Of a DNA stretch of 64,000 nt, positions 34,289 through 47,621 are shown piece by piece. A program made the position numbers and the translations under genes. This DNA comes from Entonaema liquescens. Lineage: Eukaryota; Ascomycota; Sordariomycetes; Xylariales; Xylariaceae. The stretch lies in contig CADCSX010000005.1 of assembly GCA_902805475.1 (NCBI GenBank), positions 1,995,501 to 2,059,500 on the forward strand, given 5' to 3'. How positions within the stretch are numbered: the first letter of the stretch is position 1; every line of letters starts with the position of its first letter. Under the pieces are notes generated by a model that worked only from the letters and a program-made list of their open reading frames with translations, was not told where the DNA came from and did no database searches.

Positions 34289-37200
34289 TTACCGTTTGTA
34301 TTTCTGTATCTTCGTTAGTATGAAGGAAAATATGGAGACAAGTAGGTATTATGGACTTACCTCTTCCACCCTCCTCCTATTTTGAGGGTCTAACGCGTTT
34401 GTAGCTCCCATAAGAGTCTGACCGATAGCCTTGCTTGAGCCGATGAGGGGTCTAAAAACGATTGTTGGTGCTCTTCTAAGGATAGCCTTAGCCGCTCCTT
34501 GAGCGCTTTCGCTTTCCATGACCTCCGCGGGGACCGCGATGATTGCATCTCTCGTCATGTTAAGATCACGCCTTAGACTCGCGTATGCACCCCTGATTCC
34601 CTGGACAACCCCTGTTGGCTGATCGGCGTAGAGGCTAATCTGTTTTGGCTCTTCTGTGTCTAGTTCTTCTTCGTCCCATCCCGTAGCTTGGTAAGGTTGT
34701 GGCTGCTTGACTAGCATACCCTCCGCACCTTGTAGAGCATACTGCGTGCCGACGGCTAGTTTGGCTCCGAGTTTGACAATCTCCGTCCCTGTTGTCTTGG
34801 CAAATGCCATGGCACCTTTACTTATACTGCGGACTATTCTGCCGTCTTTCCTGTATTCCTTGATTGGAACCTCGATGAGATCTCTGAACCCGCTTCCAAC
34901 ATTGACCAAAGATCGGACAGGTGCAAGCCCGGCGAGCACACCAGGGAGCTGATTTCTTTTGACATCAGGCATCCAGATATCATTTAGCGTCTTTCCGAGT
35001 CTATCAAACCCTAAGATACCATATATTATGGTATGCCTTAAGACCATCCGAGACTGATCTAGGACTAGGAAATTCATGAATTCGGTTGTATGACCCGATC
35101 GCAGGCCGGCGTAATCGACACGCTTCGGTTTAAAATCAAGGTTCAGAGGTATGGAGTTGATCTCGGCCCTTTGTACAAAGGGAATATCGCTAGGCGAGCT
35201 GTGAATTGGGGTAGAATCGTCCTTAAACTCGAAGAACCTTGTAATGAAGTCCAAAGCATCTTGGTCGACGTGAAGGCGGAGTGGCAGGACTGTAACCTTC
35301 AGTACAATCTCGGATACTGCCAAATCCGCATTTGGTTTGACATTTAATATTTCCAGGTGAACCATACTGGTTCCCATCTCCCGCTCTCCAGCATCTTGGT
35401 CGTAAGTTGCGAACTTCTTCCAGGTCGACGTGGGAACGAGGTCAAAAACATCCAGATCTCGAATCCGTACATCGATTGAACTCTGGGTCTCACCAGAACC
35501 GGGGGGGAACGTGACTAGGTCAATGTTTATACCCTTTAATTCGAAGGTGATCTTGTGCCGTTTGCTGCGGTTGAGTTTGAGTTTCCTTTTGTTTCGATAA
35601 GCATTGCCTTGTCGGCTGGGTGTAGCAGTCATTGCTGTCGTCGCTATTGACTCAGTTTCGGTGGCAGCGTCGTTCAATTCTTGGTTGATGGCATGTGTGA
35701 GCTCCCGAGGATCTCGATTTGCAGGAATACCTATGTATATCGAGTTGAATAAAAAGTCCCCGATCTCAGTTTCTTCTTCTATCATCTCCATATCGGTACT
35801 CATACGAGCGCGGTCATGACGTGATTGTCGCTCGACTGCTGTGGACTCGATATTGTGCACAACTTTGGTGATGACTTCGCGGGTACGGTTCCAATCATAG
35901 CCATCGAAGAGGTTCCATATGACATGGACATCACGCACACGGACAGATAGAGGGCTGCGTTGAATCTTCTCATCGTTTTCTTCATCGTATGCATTTTTTG
36001 TCGAGTTCCAACGGTGAGCAGTGCCTTGTATCACGGATCCTGCCCCAAAATAGTTCTCATGAATGACTAGATCATCGTCATCGTCAATCACGTCCGGTTG
36101 GCTGCTGAAGTTTGTTAGTAAGACACCGTCGGTTGTATCTTGTGTCCCTGTTCTATCCGAGATCATGGAACCTGTCGCTTCGAAAAGTTTGGCCTCGACC
36201 GAAGACTCATCGTAAAAGCGTGAGTCGACAGCCAGAGGACTCGACTGGCCAGAATCTCCAAGGTCAAAGTCACTGTCAGTCTCGTCGAGTTCTTGAGCCA
36301 GCCCGAAGTCTTTATCGAAATCGTAGTCGCCTTCGGCGCGACCAAATACATCGGCAGATATAGAAGCGAGTAGGTCCTCGACGGGTACAACATTTGTTCT
36401 ATATTTAATCTCCTTGCTCGGAGGCGTTGGAGGAGAAAGTGCATTAGCAAGAGCAATCAGAGTTTGAGTCGAGTCGGCACACGTCTCCAAGACAAGAAGA
36501 TCATCCCGTAATTCGACGTCGATCCACTTATTCCCATCTTTTGGTTGATGCCAACTTGAATCACGACCTTTGCCGATGAAATGTAGCAAATATCAACGTA
36601 CCCCTGCTGGCATAATTCTACGACTTGCGGAGAGGGTGCATTTGAGCTACGTCGTCGAGTATTTGAGGCAGAATCTTTGGACTCCAGTACCGAAACGTCA
36701 TCGATGAGAAGGATTGAAGCCTTGTTGAGATGCCCTAGAACCTTTGCATCATCTCCATTAGACAACGCGATCTCGAAACGAGCGTCGGTTAACACGATCG
36801 TCATCTTCGACTTCAGTCCAAGTGGATTTAGGCCTAGTAAACAATCCCTGAAGACAAAGTCTACTTTCGTTGGTTTCCCATCTTTGCCTTTGGTCTCGTC
36901 TGGAATTGGGGAGCGGTTTTGTGGCTTTCCCGTGAAAGCTGCGTGTGCATGTTCGCCTAGATTTGCTACCGAAGCTGCCAAACTTGCCTCAAAATCTTGT
37001 GGTGTAGTATCTTCAGCTAGGCCGAGGATATCCATAACGGTTGGCACACGATAATCGACATTGATATTACGCATCCTGATTTTGACAACCGGCTCCATCT
37101 CATCACCAATCATCCTCATGGTCAAGATAGGCCCATGGCCTACTTTACTGGAAGGTGTTGTGGTTGTGCCGACTAATTCCTCGGTATGGTTCCGGATAAT

Positions 37201-40200
37201 TGAAACAGAGCCTACCCCGAGAGCGACCAAAGAAGGAATGGTGATATGACCAATTTCCGCGTCCTTTAGGGACGCTTGTATGGACCCGAACTTTCTATCA
37301 ATATCCACTGTCACATCCAGGTTTCGGATAAGGACCAGGGTGAGTATACCTGGACGGTCGTCCTCGGGTAAGTATTTAGCGACAGTGGAGAGTCGCGCAA
37401 CCTCTTCACCCAATGTAGATAATACTTCGAGCTGCTGGATCTTGCTGACATTGACTTCAATGCCATCCGTATTGACGCGCAATACGGCGCCTTTCCGCCT
37501 CTGTCGAAGTAATGTATCTACCATAATCTCGTCATCGTTCTGATCGAATTTATACTTTGATGGTATAATAAGCTCTAAGAGCCTTTCTAGGTCATTGTCT
37601 TTTGGTGTCATGAGATACTCAAGGCGCGTATTCGTAATCACGGCATCGATAGGAGGGTCACCCATAGAATGTCTCATATATGGGCCTGCGAGGTGTATCT
37701 TGGAGATACCAATACCGATTCCTTCTTCCCGGCTGACCAGCTTTACGGCGGTCGTGTCCAAGGACACGCTGCACTCCTTCCCGACGACATCTAAGCGGAA
37801 CCCGCCTAATCTCATATTCATTTTATTCTCCGAGCTTGCAGATATGTCGTCTGGACGTATGGGCGCATCGAACCTTACCCCCCGAGCTTTTGGTGGCGAT
37901 TTCACAGGAACCCGAGGAGTCGGAGAACTTGAAGTCATCGAAGAACCCATATTCAAGAAACCACTCAAGCCTCCAAACCAACTAAACGTCTCGTCTAGTC
38001 GTCGAAGGTCCAGTTTAACATAAAGCGGCAAAGTAGTTACCTCACATTTTGTTGTCGTGGGCGATTGACTGAATTTGATGGATATGTCGGCACCGGCCGC
38101 GGGGAATGCATCATTCACAGAGGCCCGCATTTGTATACGTTGATCAAAGGAGATGATATCATCGTTTCCATACCCGAGCTTGAACTTACCTACATTTACT
38201 GAGGTGTTAGTCGAGGCCGATGAGCCTGAAATATCCACATTTAGGTTTTCGATAGCCACAGTAAGAAGGGCATCGGTGTTCAAAGGAGCAGGGCTAGGGT
38301 TGAACAATCGATCAGGGGTATCTGTGATCCCGACTAAACTCTCCAGGAATTGTATAGTGATTTGTTCTGTGACAATTTTTATGTTCGGCGTGGGCGAGGT
38401 GTCTTGTTTACTTTCAGCCGTCCCCTTCTGCTTAGAAGGAGGAGCTGGAGGTTGCTCTTTCAAAGCCGAAAGGATCCGCGATATTACCATGGACAATAAA
38501 AACCCAGTGGAAAGGTCGGAGCGTATGTCTAGAGATGATATTATCACCTCCAGCGTTTTGTCTATGGGTGTTTTAGGGGGCTGTAGACCAATGGCCGAGG
38601 CTATCGACGCAGTTGACTGATCGCCTGAATAAATAGAAAAAGCTCCTGGGAAATTTGGAGAAACGGATCGGTCTAAGTGACGTCGAGATGCTCGGGAAAC
38701 CGGTTCTTGGCCAGCAAATGCTACCTGTACATGTTGATGATTTGAAGGAATGTAAAGTGAGACGTTACTCAAGGAAACAAGTTCTTTGATTAATCTTGGT
38801 CCTTTTGGCGTTGTGGCCTCCGCTGGAGCATCTTCCTCCACTAGATTGTAGTCTGGGTGCTCATACGACTGTTTTGCTTCCTCAAGGTTATCGACAGTAG
38901 GATTGGGCTCTATCTCAGAGTCTATTAGCGAGTTTTTACTTGGCGGATCAAGGTGATTGGTGATAGAAGGCTGTTGGGATATGGTAATCGCCGGTTCTGA
39001 AGGGTATGGGAATGGGGATTGGATCGTACGCTTCGGATTTGGCGAGTCTCCCGCACTTGAGGTATCTGAATCCCAGCCGCCGGGCATAGTTTGGATGGCC
39101 TGACTAGCTTGAGAAGACGAAGCCTGGGAGAAGGCACTCATGTACATGCTTTCGGCTTCCTCGTGGCTGAATAGATGGGATCGGGCTAGATCTTCACCTA
39201 AGAAAGCTGTCCCATCGCTTTCACTCGATAAATGGGACTGATCTTCAGTGCTTCCTGATGATTCGATAGAATCCTGACCCCATCGTCCTCGATGCTCTAG
39301 GGCTGGTTCAGACCGAACAATACGTGCTGAAGACGACCAACGGTCTGGCGGTGTATCGATAGTTGACCGCACTGAATGCATGGAAGAAGCCGACCTTGAT
39401 TCATCCTCCCGTAAGATTTGGGGTGCAAGCGCTCGAGGCGTCGATGGCGTCGATGCTGATTCTTCATCATGCCCATCGTTTGATCCACTCAAGTCATATG
39501 GTATATCGAAAGCATCTTCGGTATCAATTGGTGGATTACGATGCTCATTTTGTCCAAGGTTGTCAGCATTAGAGCGCAACTCTGATACAACCATCGACTT
39601 GGAAATATATTCTTCAGAAACACTCTGCTGTCGAGTCACAGCGGGCGAATTAGTTGCGAGTGAAGGTATTGACGGCGATCGTGCTAGGGTTGAAAAGACG
39701 TTCGCTTCAGAGATTAAGCTTGCTCGAATCTTATTCAAACCGACGTATCGCTTTCCTTCCTTATGGGCGATTCTGGGCTGCGCCTCTTTCATGCTCTCAT
39801 CTGCTGCTGTCGTGACCCCCTCCACGTTCACATCATCGACCGCTAATTGGAAGGTAACCAATTCGGGAACGGGCGAATTGGGGTCAGGCGGAATTTCGAC
39901 GTCTAAATGAAGGGTGACGCCTTTGATAGAGACCTGTAGCCGATCAAGTATACCTTGTAGAAAATCTGCGAGGAATGTAGGGAGGGAAAGAGGTTGACCG
40001 GTTCCCAGCGGGTAGTCGTCATCACTTCCATCCTCGCTACTTAACATGGAAGCACCTAGATCCTGGGTTTCAGCTTCGAGCGCAGCTTGAAGTACCGCCC
40101 TATCTTTCGAAGGTTGTGTCTCCAGGAAAGACTGTGCTAAGTCGATAGCGTGCGGAACAGGATCTCCTTCCTCAGATGTAGAAGTCTTTTGCTTATCCGC

Positions 40201-40624
40201 ACCTTTCGGTACCCCTTTAGAGCTATCGTCTCGGGAAGTAAGCCTCAGCTTTATCTCGACACCGTCAACTTCGACAGTTATGGGACTCGCATATATAGCA
40301 GAGGGTATAGTAATTCGGAGTAATAGGACTTTAGCTTTCTGAATTTCAAAGAGCGACGGAAGCTGCAGCAACTGTTCTAATTTCTATATTGCGATGTGTT
40401 AGCTCTATATACTAGAACTTCCAAGAACGCTACTAAGTGGAAATGAGACATGCCTGGAGTTTAATCTCGACATTTTGCAATGTGAAGATGTTGTTCTTCC
40501 CCATGGCAAGGTCCAAGTTGTCCATGTCTAAGGCATCGGTATCAAGGTAATCCAGCTTCGATAATGTGTATCGCAGCAGCCGCTTGGGCATGCTGGAGCT
40601 CCAAAAGGAGTTGAAGAACGCCAT
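34289..40624 (-). CDS. ATG2: Autophagy lipid-transfer protein Atg2 (one frame break)
   Basis: Atg2 bridges the endoplasmic reticulum and the growing phagophore and moves phospholipids. Exon 1 (40454-40624) begins MAFFNSFWSSSMPKRLLRY, the chorein N-terminal lipid-entry region. Exon 2/3 runs 34361-40383, and a last 15-base exon (34289-34303) encodes KYKR. The first intron (40384-40453) has a GC donor, CAG|GCATGT. The last (34304-34360) has GTAAGT and a TACTAAC branch point. Conserved parts: SLFEIQKAKVLLLRITIPSA, SPITVEVDGVEIKL, RDDLLVLETCADSTQTLI, the KVTVLPLRLHVDQDALDFI region, and near the end ALDPQNRRRVEE. The frame changes near 36548-36558, between SSAKVVIQ and WHQPKDGNKW. With one added base the exons total 6210 nt (2069 residues), the expected size, so a one-base deletion is the likely cause. 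Confidence 0.93.
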
Positions 40625-42110
40625 GTTGACGAGTTCAATAAGCTTGATGATGTCGGAACTACAATAACTGAGCTAATACTAGAAGACGAGGCCGAGAAGG
40701 CCTTCACCGACGCGTAGATCGCGTGTGGGGGAGTTGAGATGGAGTATCACGATATCCCACAACTTGGGATGCGGGGTGGTAGTTCATCGTTGGCGGCACT
40801 GACGGCGTGGTTGAATAACCATTAGACAAGGATACGGTTAGATGGTAGGATAAAGGTACTATATCTGTTAGGATAACGATGACTCCCGAGAAGCATGTCC
40901 TAGCGACGATGCAGCTAAAAGATATGGTAAGGAGGTATGACTGTTGTTAATCTGGGTTGGGTCTGGGTTGTAGAAAAGTGATGGGGAAGGGGGATGTTGT
41001 ATGCGGGTAGCAAGCGGTACTGATGTACATCCCATGGTCGGGTATTAGGTACAGTAGGTACCTAGGTAGGTAGGATGTAATAGGATGTACAGTAGCTCAC
41101 TTATTAGACTCACTTCCATTTAAGTTCCTCTTCTAGGATGAGGTGCAGTGCGCCGCAGAGTGTGTCATTTGATCCGCTTTATTCAGAATGCCTATCAATT
41201 GTACTATCGATTACGACGATAAACAGCACTAATGCGCTAAATCAACGGCGTATCAACGGTCCCCCTGACGCTTCTAAGCTGCAATGTGACTTACTAGAAC
41301 ACTATCCACTGGATGTGGGGGTGCATTAGGCAGCTGACCACCCGCCTCTAAACATGTATGAGTCTCTCTGCATGTGCATTGATATACCTAGGTATGTACT
41401 ATATATGTACTATGTAAGTATGGTATTAGAATAAACTCGTCATTTGTACCGTGCCCTTTATCGCCTGTTTCGCCTCACTTAGTCGAACTGGCTCCCGTGT
41501 TCTATGGTTTTACTCATACTATCTAACTACCGAAACTCCAAATAATTAACCTGATTTACATGTGCTTCTAGGCATCAATGGCTTACACAGTCTATAAGAT
41601 GCCGAATTACTCATTCTTTAATCATTATTCGATAGAACACATATACAACATCCATATATTTAACATAGAACTAAGTCGCAACAATGTTCACTTTGTCTTC
41701 TTGAGCCAACATCGAGGATAAGCTGAACGAAGCTAGATCTTAAGTAAGGGTCCTCTTGGCGGTTTTAAGTGGCTGAAGCCTCCCAAATTCAATCCGAGCT
41801 TAGCGGATTCTGATCTTTTGATAAGCACACTTCCATCTTTGTGGAACGTGTAATGTGTAGAGGTTACGCAAATGGCCTATAATATCGGTATAAAACACAG
41901 CACGGTTGTTAAATAAATTTTATATGTTCGTTCATTTGGTCTAAAGCCCCCGACTTTTGAGGATTTGCTACTGAATCTCATGGCTTGCGCACACCAGGCG
42001 GTTCAATCCCGTACTGTAAGGTAATATTATACAGTTCGATAATATCTATATCCTTTTCTGTGAGGCTGAGCTGACCTTCCCGTTCTTCATAGCGGTTGCT
42101 CTGTGGATCT
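40625..42110. other. Intergenic interval
   Basis: About 1.5 kb holding the ATG2 promoter and the OST3 3' end. Contains ACCTAGGT palindromes at 41060-41067 (within GGTACCTAGGTAGGTAGG) and 41386-41393. No gene recognised. Confidence 0.55.
41060..41067. repeat. ACCTAGGT palindrome
   Basis: Perfect palindrome in the ATG2 upstream region, followed by a further AGGTAGGTAGG run; a second copy lies at 41386-41393. Confidence 0.5.
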
Positions 42111-43263
42111 TCACATGAATGGTGGAAGCTTGATAGGATAACCGCCATTCTTAACGCGAAACACAGAGAGCAGAAAGCTGTACATGAGAACCAAAATAGC
42201 GCCCCAGACGATGACCGTGAGTTGCTGGATCTTGGGATCTCGGGCCCTCGGCGCTTTAATAGCTAGGGAAATTGTAGCGAAAGATAGTACACCATCTAAT
42301 CGTGTTAGCAAGTGACACAATACCAAGCCATAATAGTTCGTAACACTTACATATAAAAGCGACAATTTGTGTCTCGAGTCCAAACTGGTTTTGAAATCCG
42401 GCGGCAAAGTAGTTGATACCACCACGCCCGTCACCAGCTACGTATGGAACCTTGCGTATCTGGTTGAACATGTGGCCGCTTGTGAACATAAGAATGCCAA
42501 TCAAGCTCAGGCCTGCCCAGACGTTTCGATTTTGAATGACAGGCAATATATATGGCCAAGCGTTGAAAACAACACCGGCAATGCCCAGGCTAGTGACGAT
42601 TGTTACGATCCATCCAATGTAGTTAATTGGTCGGCTCACCGGCGGGTGAGGCCGGTCAGGGAGGTGGCGGGCGATCCATTCATGAACTTTCTCGGCAGTT
42701 TGAGGGCTATAAACATCTTAGAATGGGAATGATCATACATGAGCGGGTTTACCTACCCGGCAAAATCGTAACGAATAGCTTCGACGGCAGGGACAGCATG
42801 TGGTCCAGTCGTGGGCTGGAAAAGAGAAGCACGGGTGCTGATTGAAGGCCGAGCTATATATTTGTGACAATCAGCTCTCGGAACTATGTATGACCAATAG
42901 AAGTTCACATACAGATATAAAAGTGTCCCTTCCGTTGGTGAAGTCAAGGGTGCCGAATATCAAACGAGATTCGCCATTCTTATCACCTTTAGTCCAACTC
43001 TTTGCTAGCACCTCCCACTCGGGCTGGAAGTCGGTACAGAGCTGGCAACCAAAGCGCGCATCTAAAGCAGTCAACAAAACGGCAACCGAATAGTCCCGCG
43101 GAACTGATGTAAGCTTTTTGTACGAGGAATCAGCAAGCTTCAACGGAGAGGAAGCTAGGGCTTTAGTATGGAACTCGCTGAATCGATCGGCCGAGGACGA
43201 CTGCTTGGCAGCGAGGGACCCGAAAGGAAGGGTGACGGAGAGAAGAAGAGATAACCAGCGCAT
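42111..43263 (-). CDS. OST3: Oligosaccharyltransferase subunit Ost3/Ost6 (one frame break)
   Basis: Oxidoreductase subunit of the endoplasmic-reticulum complex that N-glycosylates nascent proteins. Four exons: 42913-43263, 42757-42853, 42351-42706, 42111-42295. The precursor starts with a signal peptide (MRWLSLLLSVTLPFGSLAA). A lumenal thioredoxin-like domain carries the CxxC pair in FGCQLCTDF (about residues 72-80), and LGLQSAPVLLF follows the first intron. Four membrane spans close the protein: INYIGWIVTIVTSLGIAGVV, VWAGLSLIGILMFTSGHM, the YGVLSFATISLAI segment and VIVWGAILVLMYSFLLSVF, with GYPIKLPPFM at the end. In exon 2 the run at 42820-42823 is one base short: LLF and FQPTTGPHAVPAV are in different frames. 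Adding one T (minus strand) gives 330 codons exactly. Divergent from the coiled-coil gene at 43857. Confidence 0.92.
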
Positions 43264-43856
43264 GTTGAAAATCTCCTCAAGTATACCTTATACGAAAGAG
43301 GAGGCCTGGTTTTGAGAGCGTCGTGCTTACGCACACTTGACAATTGGGAAGAATGGCGACGTTAGCAAATGCGCTAAAAGTCGCTGGCGGCTTTGGAGTT
43401 CAAAAGGTGTCCTCAATTGGAGTTTGGAGCTTGATACGTGCGTACATACAAATCGATAAGAATGATGTGTTAGGTAATTGAACGCAGGGGCCGCGTGTGC
43501 TAACAGGATCTATGAAGGCGGCATCATTCAATGATTCGGTTAAACTCCAGGTACGTACAACCTAAAAGTTGGGCTCCACCAGTCATACGGACCGACATTA
43601 AACCCACCAGCTAAGCCTATTTCAGCACTTTGTTGACATCGAAACTTTCAAGGTTGCTTACCAAACACCTTCGTTGCTCCCTCCACTACGTAGTATCGTA
43701 ACCTCACCTCCTCGTTCGTATTCAAGATATAGCACCCCTCATATCATCGCTACACAAATACCCGCTCGGATACCAATAATTAGATCTTGCTGGGACATTG
43801 ATCTAATTTATTATTCATATTCGACTTTGTTTAGAGACTAAAACGCGTCTACCTGA
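43264..43856. promoter_or_regulatory. Divergent promoter region of OST3 and the coiled-coil gene
   Basis: A 590-base gap between two divergent starts; it must contain both promoters. I can name no factor site with confidence. Confidence 0.5.
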
Positions 43857-46013
43857 ATGGGTAGGCTTTCCAAAGCCACGATGGGCCGCGAGGTAAAAGT
43901 AAACATGGACGCCGAGAAGGTATTCTAACACCCCAACTATAAATATAACACAATCTTCAACCCTGTCAATTATTTCGTATTAGATTTTGCTGTTGCTGAC
44001 TTCTATGACTTCAATTAGCGACAAGAATTACTTCATAGCCTTGAATTGAAGCACCAGATAAACAATGGCAATACTGAACTCCTAATTAAAGATGAAGACG
44101 TCCGTCGATTAAGAGTCCGAATACTCATGCTACGAGACGAAAATACATCATTGCGGGACGAAATCGCTCTCAACAATGACACTAACGCCAAACTCTCAGC
44201 CCAATGTGATAACCTGAGTGCTCAAATCGAAGCCAAGATGGACGTAATTCGCTCGCAGGAAAAGCAATTACGGAAGCAAGAACGAGAGTACACAAACTTG
44301 AAGGTAAACAAATACATCAATACAACCAAGGAGCCGATCCAAAACTAATCACAGATTATAGGCCGAGCTTCAAGCAATGAACACCGCAACGCAGGATTCT
44401 GCTAATCTGCTTGCCGAAAAATTATCTCTAAGCCGCGAATTAGCTGTTCTCAAACCCGAAATCGAACATCTCCGATCACAAGTGAATCACCAGCAAGCAA
44501 CTCTGGCTGAAAAGTTGGCTTTAGAGCGGCAAGTTAATACTCTCGAGGTCGAACTTGCAAATGAAAAGAAAGCAACCAAGAGAGTAATGCAAAAACGCGA
44601 AAGCAATGACCGAGTCGAGGATGAGCTCCGCCAAAGGTTACGTGAAACGGAGAAGAAATTAACTGCCGAGAAGGCAGAGCGCGAGCGTCTTGAAGATCAG
44701 CTCGAACAAGAGAAACGAACCCACCAAATTTCCCTACAGGATCAAGACAGTACCCGAGAGTTGGAAGCCGACCTCCGGAAGAAGCTCCAGGAAATTCAGA
44801 GACAGCTCAGACAAGAGAAAGATGACCGAGAAAGACTGGAAGAAGAGCTTCAGACTACTAAACTCGCAGCAAAAAAGACGCAGAAGAGTCATTCCAAGAG
44901 CAATGTAGAGGATGAGCTACGCTCCCAGATTGAAGAACTCGAGACAAATCTAGAATCTCAACGGAAAGAGAGCGCCAGGATCCGCCGGGAAAGTCAAGAA
45001 TTGGTATCTGAAGCCAGCGCGCGAAGCGATCAGCTTGAAAAGAAGGTTGAAAAGTTAAAGACGAAGCTGCGTGAAACCCAGGAACAACTCAAGCAATGTC
45101 AATCGGACTTACGAAAGGCGCAGCAATCGCGCCCTACAACCTCAGACGATACCAACAAAGTTGACGGGCGATCACAGGTGTTCCGTAAGAGAAAAGCCCA
45201 AGACATGGCTGCGGAGGAATTCACACAGATCGAAATCCAAACCCCGGGAGCTGATGATGGTACCAAAGGACGGCGTATGTTTAAGAAGCGAGGCATAGAG
45301 CCCACTCTTGTTGGCGAGAAATCAATGTTCTCCATTACCCCATTCTTAAACCGCACCAAGAGTATCATCGAAGATACTCCGAAGACTAATGAAGGAACGC
45401 CGAATGCTTCAGTAGCCGCTACAACTGAGACCGAAACTGCCGAACCTACCAAAGTAGTGTCTGAAACCTCGGTGGCAGAGGCGACTCGGGAAGCAACTAT
45501 CTCTCCGGCCCCTCTGAGAGCGAAAAGCCAAAGCCAAGTACCAAGTCTCGCGGTAGACCTAAGAAGGTTCTTGGCGAAGCACCATCTGCCAAGAAAAACG
45601 CACAGCCTGTTTCGAAGAAGTCTGCCAAGACCAAGAGCAGTCTCGAGAAGGTAGTGGAAGAATCTGACGACAAAGCTCAGGAAAACCAAGGCAATGCCAC
45701 AGAGCCTGCAGAGAAGACAACAACTGTTAAGTTCAATTTTAGCCTCCCGCAGGACGAGAGCATATCATCTAGCATGCACGGCGATCTACCGAAGAAGAAG
45801 AAGCGCAAGGTCCTGGGCTCAACTAAAACGCTATTTGACGAAGAGGAGGGAGAGACACCGCCGGTCAGGAAGCCGAGCAAGGTCCAACTAGGTGGAAAGA
45901 GAGCAGTCAACAAAGCTGTTCTCGGCGTACAAAAAAGTGCATTCACCAGTACAACTTCATTCTCACCTTTGAAGAGGGATCGTAAAGGCGTCGGTGCTAG
46001 TATCCTAGGATAA
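43857..46013 (+). CDS. Coiled-coil nuclear protein of unknown function (one frame break)
   Basis: Three exons, 43857-43919, 44019-44303 and 44362-46013; with one added base they total 667 codons. Residues about 25-430 are almost continuous coiled coil, rich in Glu, Leu, Lys and Arg (for example VRRLRVRILMLRDENTSLRDE and LRQRLRETEKKLTAEKAERE). The tail carries FRKRKAQDMAAEE, SMFSITPFLNRTKSI and, near the end, PKKKKRKVLG, nearly identical to the classic monopartite nuclear localisation signal. It finishes with FSPLKRDRKGVGASILG. The frame changes at the C run 45509-45512: one more C joins the two parts through PSESEKPKP. I do not recognise the family; chromosome or spindle-pole structural roles would suit the architecture but are speculation. 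Confidence 0.8.
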
Positions 46014-46343
46014 TATATGGGTTCTAGGGTCCAAGGCAACGGATGGATTGAGTTTGCATTTGCTGGCGTTCTAGATTGTTCATATTATGGCTTGGCGTCG
46101 GGAAAAGGTTACTGGGTTAGGTTTACGGTTGCATTATTAGGTGAATAGGAATATACTTGTTCTAAGAACAGGTACTCTATAGTTCATTCTGGAAATTGTA
46201 TTGAAAATGGTGACTGCTATTTCCGCTGTGCTAAATTCTACGAAACGACATAGATTGTCGGTATTAGGATGGTGGTTTAGTAAGTTGTATGTCCAACTTG
46301 GCATGGTCTCCCAAAATGCAAGGTAAACAGAAATAACCCATTT
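46014..46343. other. Short gap between convergent genes
   Basis: About 330 bases between two 3' ends; presumably holds both polyadenylation signals. Nothing else seen. Confidence 0.5.
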
Positions 46344-47621
46344 CTACGCAGCTTTCGGCTTCTTCCAAGTACCCTTAACACCGTCCTCGATCATTACGAG
46401 CCTATCCTCCCTCCAGTTCCAAACTGATATGACGGCCGTACCCGGGCCAGCCACAATCGTCACAAACGCAATGCCCAGTACCGTCTTAATTAGGTCTACT
46501 ACGGTGGGCTTTCCGAGTATCCGCAGGACATCGTAGACAGCGAGCCAGCACCAAAGGAGCGTGGAGCCGAATGCACCGAAGAAGTCAACCTGGAAGATGT
46601 AGTGTAGCCCCAAGCCCATGCTGTCCTTCCAGGTAGCTCTGTTCGGCAAGAATACATAACTGAGCGAGAGCTTCGGGTCGTCCGATGTGAGGCAGACATA
46701 AAGTGTGCCGATATGTGCAACCGCCGTTACAAGCCCGGCGATTAGGTACAGCCGCTTGAGGTGCTTGATGTCCCCGTTCTTGGCAACTGTAGTTGGTGAA
46801 GACGAGGGCACAAAAAAGGACCAAAATGAGCATCGGATGCCGACGAAAATAGGGGCGGGTTGCCAGAACGCTGTAAAGTACTGTACTCTCTTGACATCGT
46901 CCCACGGGTAGTACATGGCAACAGTTGGGATAAGGTAACCAATAATCACAGCCGGGAGTAAGGACGCTGCATGGCCGGCGGACAGCTCTCGGCCCTGGAA
47001 GTAGTATGCGTCGTTCCTGGACGTGAACACATACGCTAAGTAATACAGGGGTGCGATGACCGCCGCGCCGATGAGCTGGTACAGAAAGGCAGCGAACCCA
47101 ATGCTATCCCCGATCTCCCCATTAGTAAAGTCCGATACAAAACTCACATCGACCCAAGCTAGATAAACATAGAAAATGAAGAAGTAGGAGAGATTATAGG
47201 TAACGACTCACAAGCTAATAGCCTTCCACGCATTCCTCCCCCGACTAGCCTCGACGCCCCAGACACACACAACCGCAAACCACTCCAAGAGGAAATACGC
47301 CTGCTGAACGCGCACACCGACATCCCAGCCCGCGGTGCCCTCGAGGAACGCAATGACGAAGAACTTGGCGACCTCGTCGATAGCCTTAACACCCGTGTAG
47401 CTTGTCTCGACGGGGGTGCCGTTGTCGAAACGCCCCGTCTCGAGAACGGAGTGGAAGTTGACGGGCACGCCTTCTGCTACGGTCTCCACGCGCATCAGCC
47501 ACGCGGATATGGCGGATAGCACCGCGAAGGCGAGCACGAAGACCCAGTTGAGTGGACGCTTGGTTTGGGGGACGACGAGCTTGGTGGAGGGCCCGCGGGG
47601 AGGCTTGTTAGTCCGTGCCAT
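46344..47621 (-). CDS. Polytopic membrane protein of unknown function
   Basis: Two exons, 47212-47621 and 46344-47158. The N-terminus is basic (MARTNKPPRGPSTKLVVP) and followed by a span in WVFVLAFAVLSAISAWL. Further spans include AYFLLEWFAVVCVWGVEASR, SIGFAAFLYQLIGAAVIAPL, SLLPAVIIGYLIPTVAMYYP, LYLIAGLVTAVAHIGTLYV, FGSTLLWCWLAVYDVLRIL and VVDLIKTVLGIAFVTIVAG. About eight spans in all, with conserved-looking WDDVKRVQ and WKDSMGLGLHYIFQVDFFG, and a cytosolic C-terminus (KGTWKKPKAA). Donor and acceptor of the single visible intron are out of phase by one base, so the junction at about 47150-47215 needs a one-base correction. Layout resembles fungal membrane proteins often seen near secondary-metabolite genes, but no such cluster is present here. 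Function not assigned. Confidence 0.75.
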
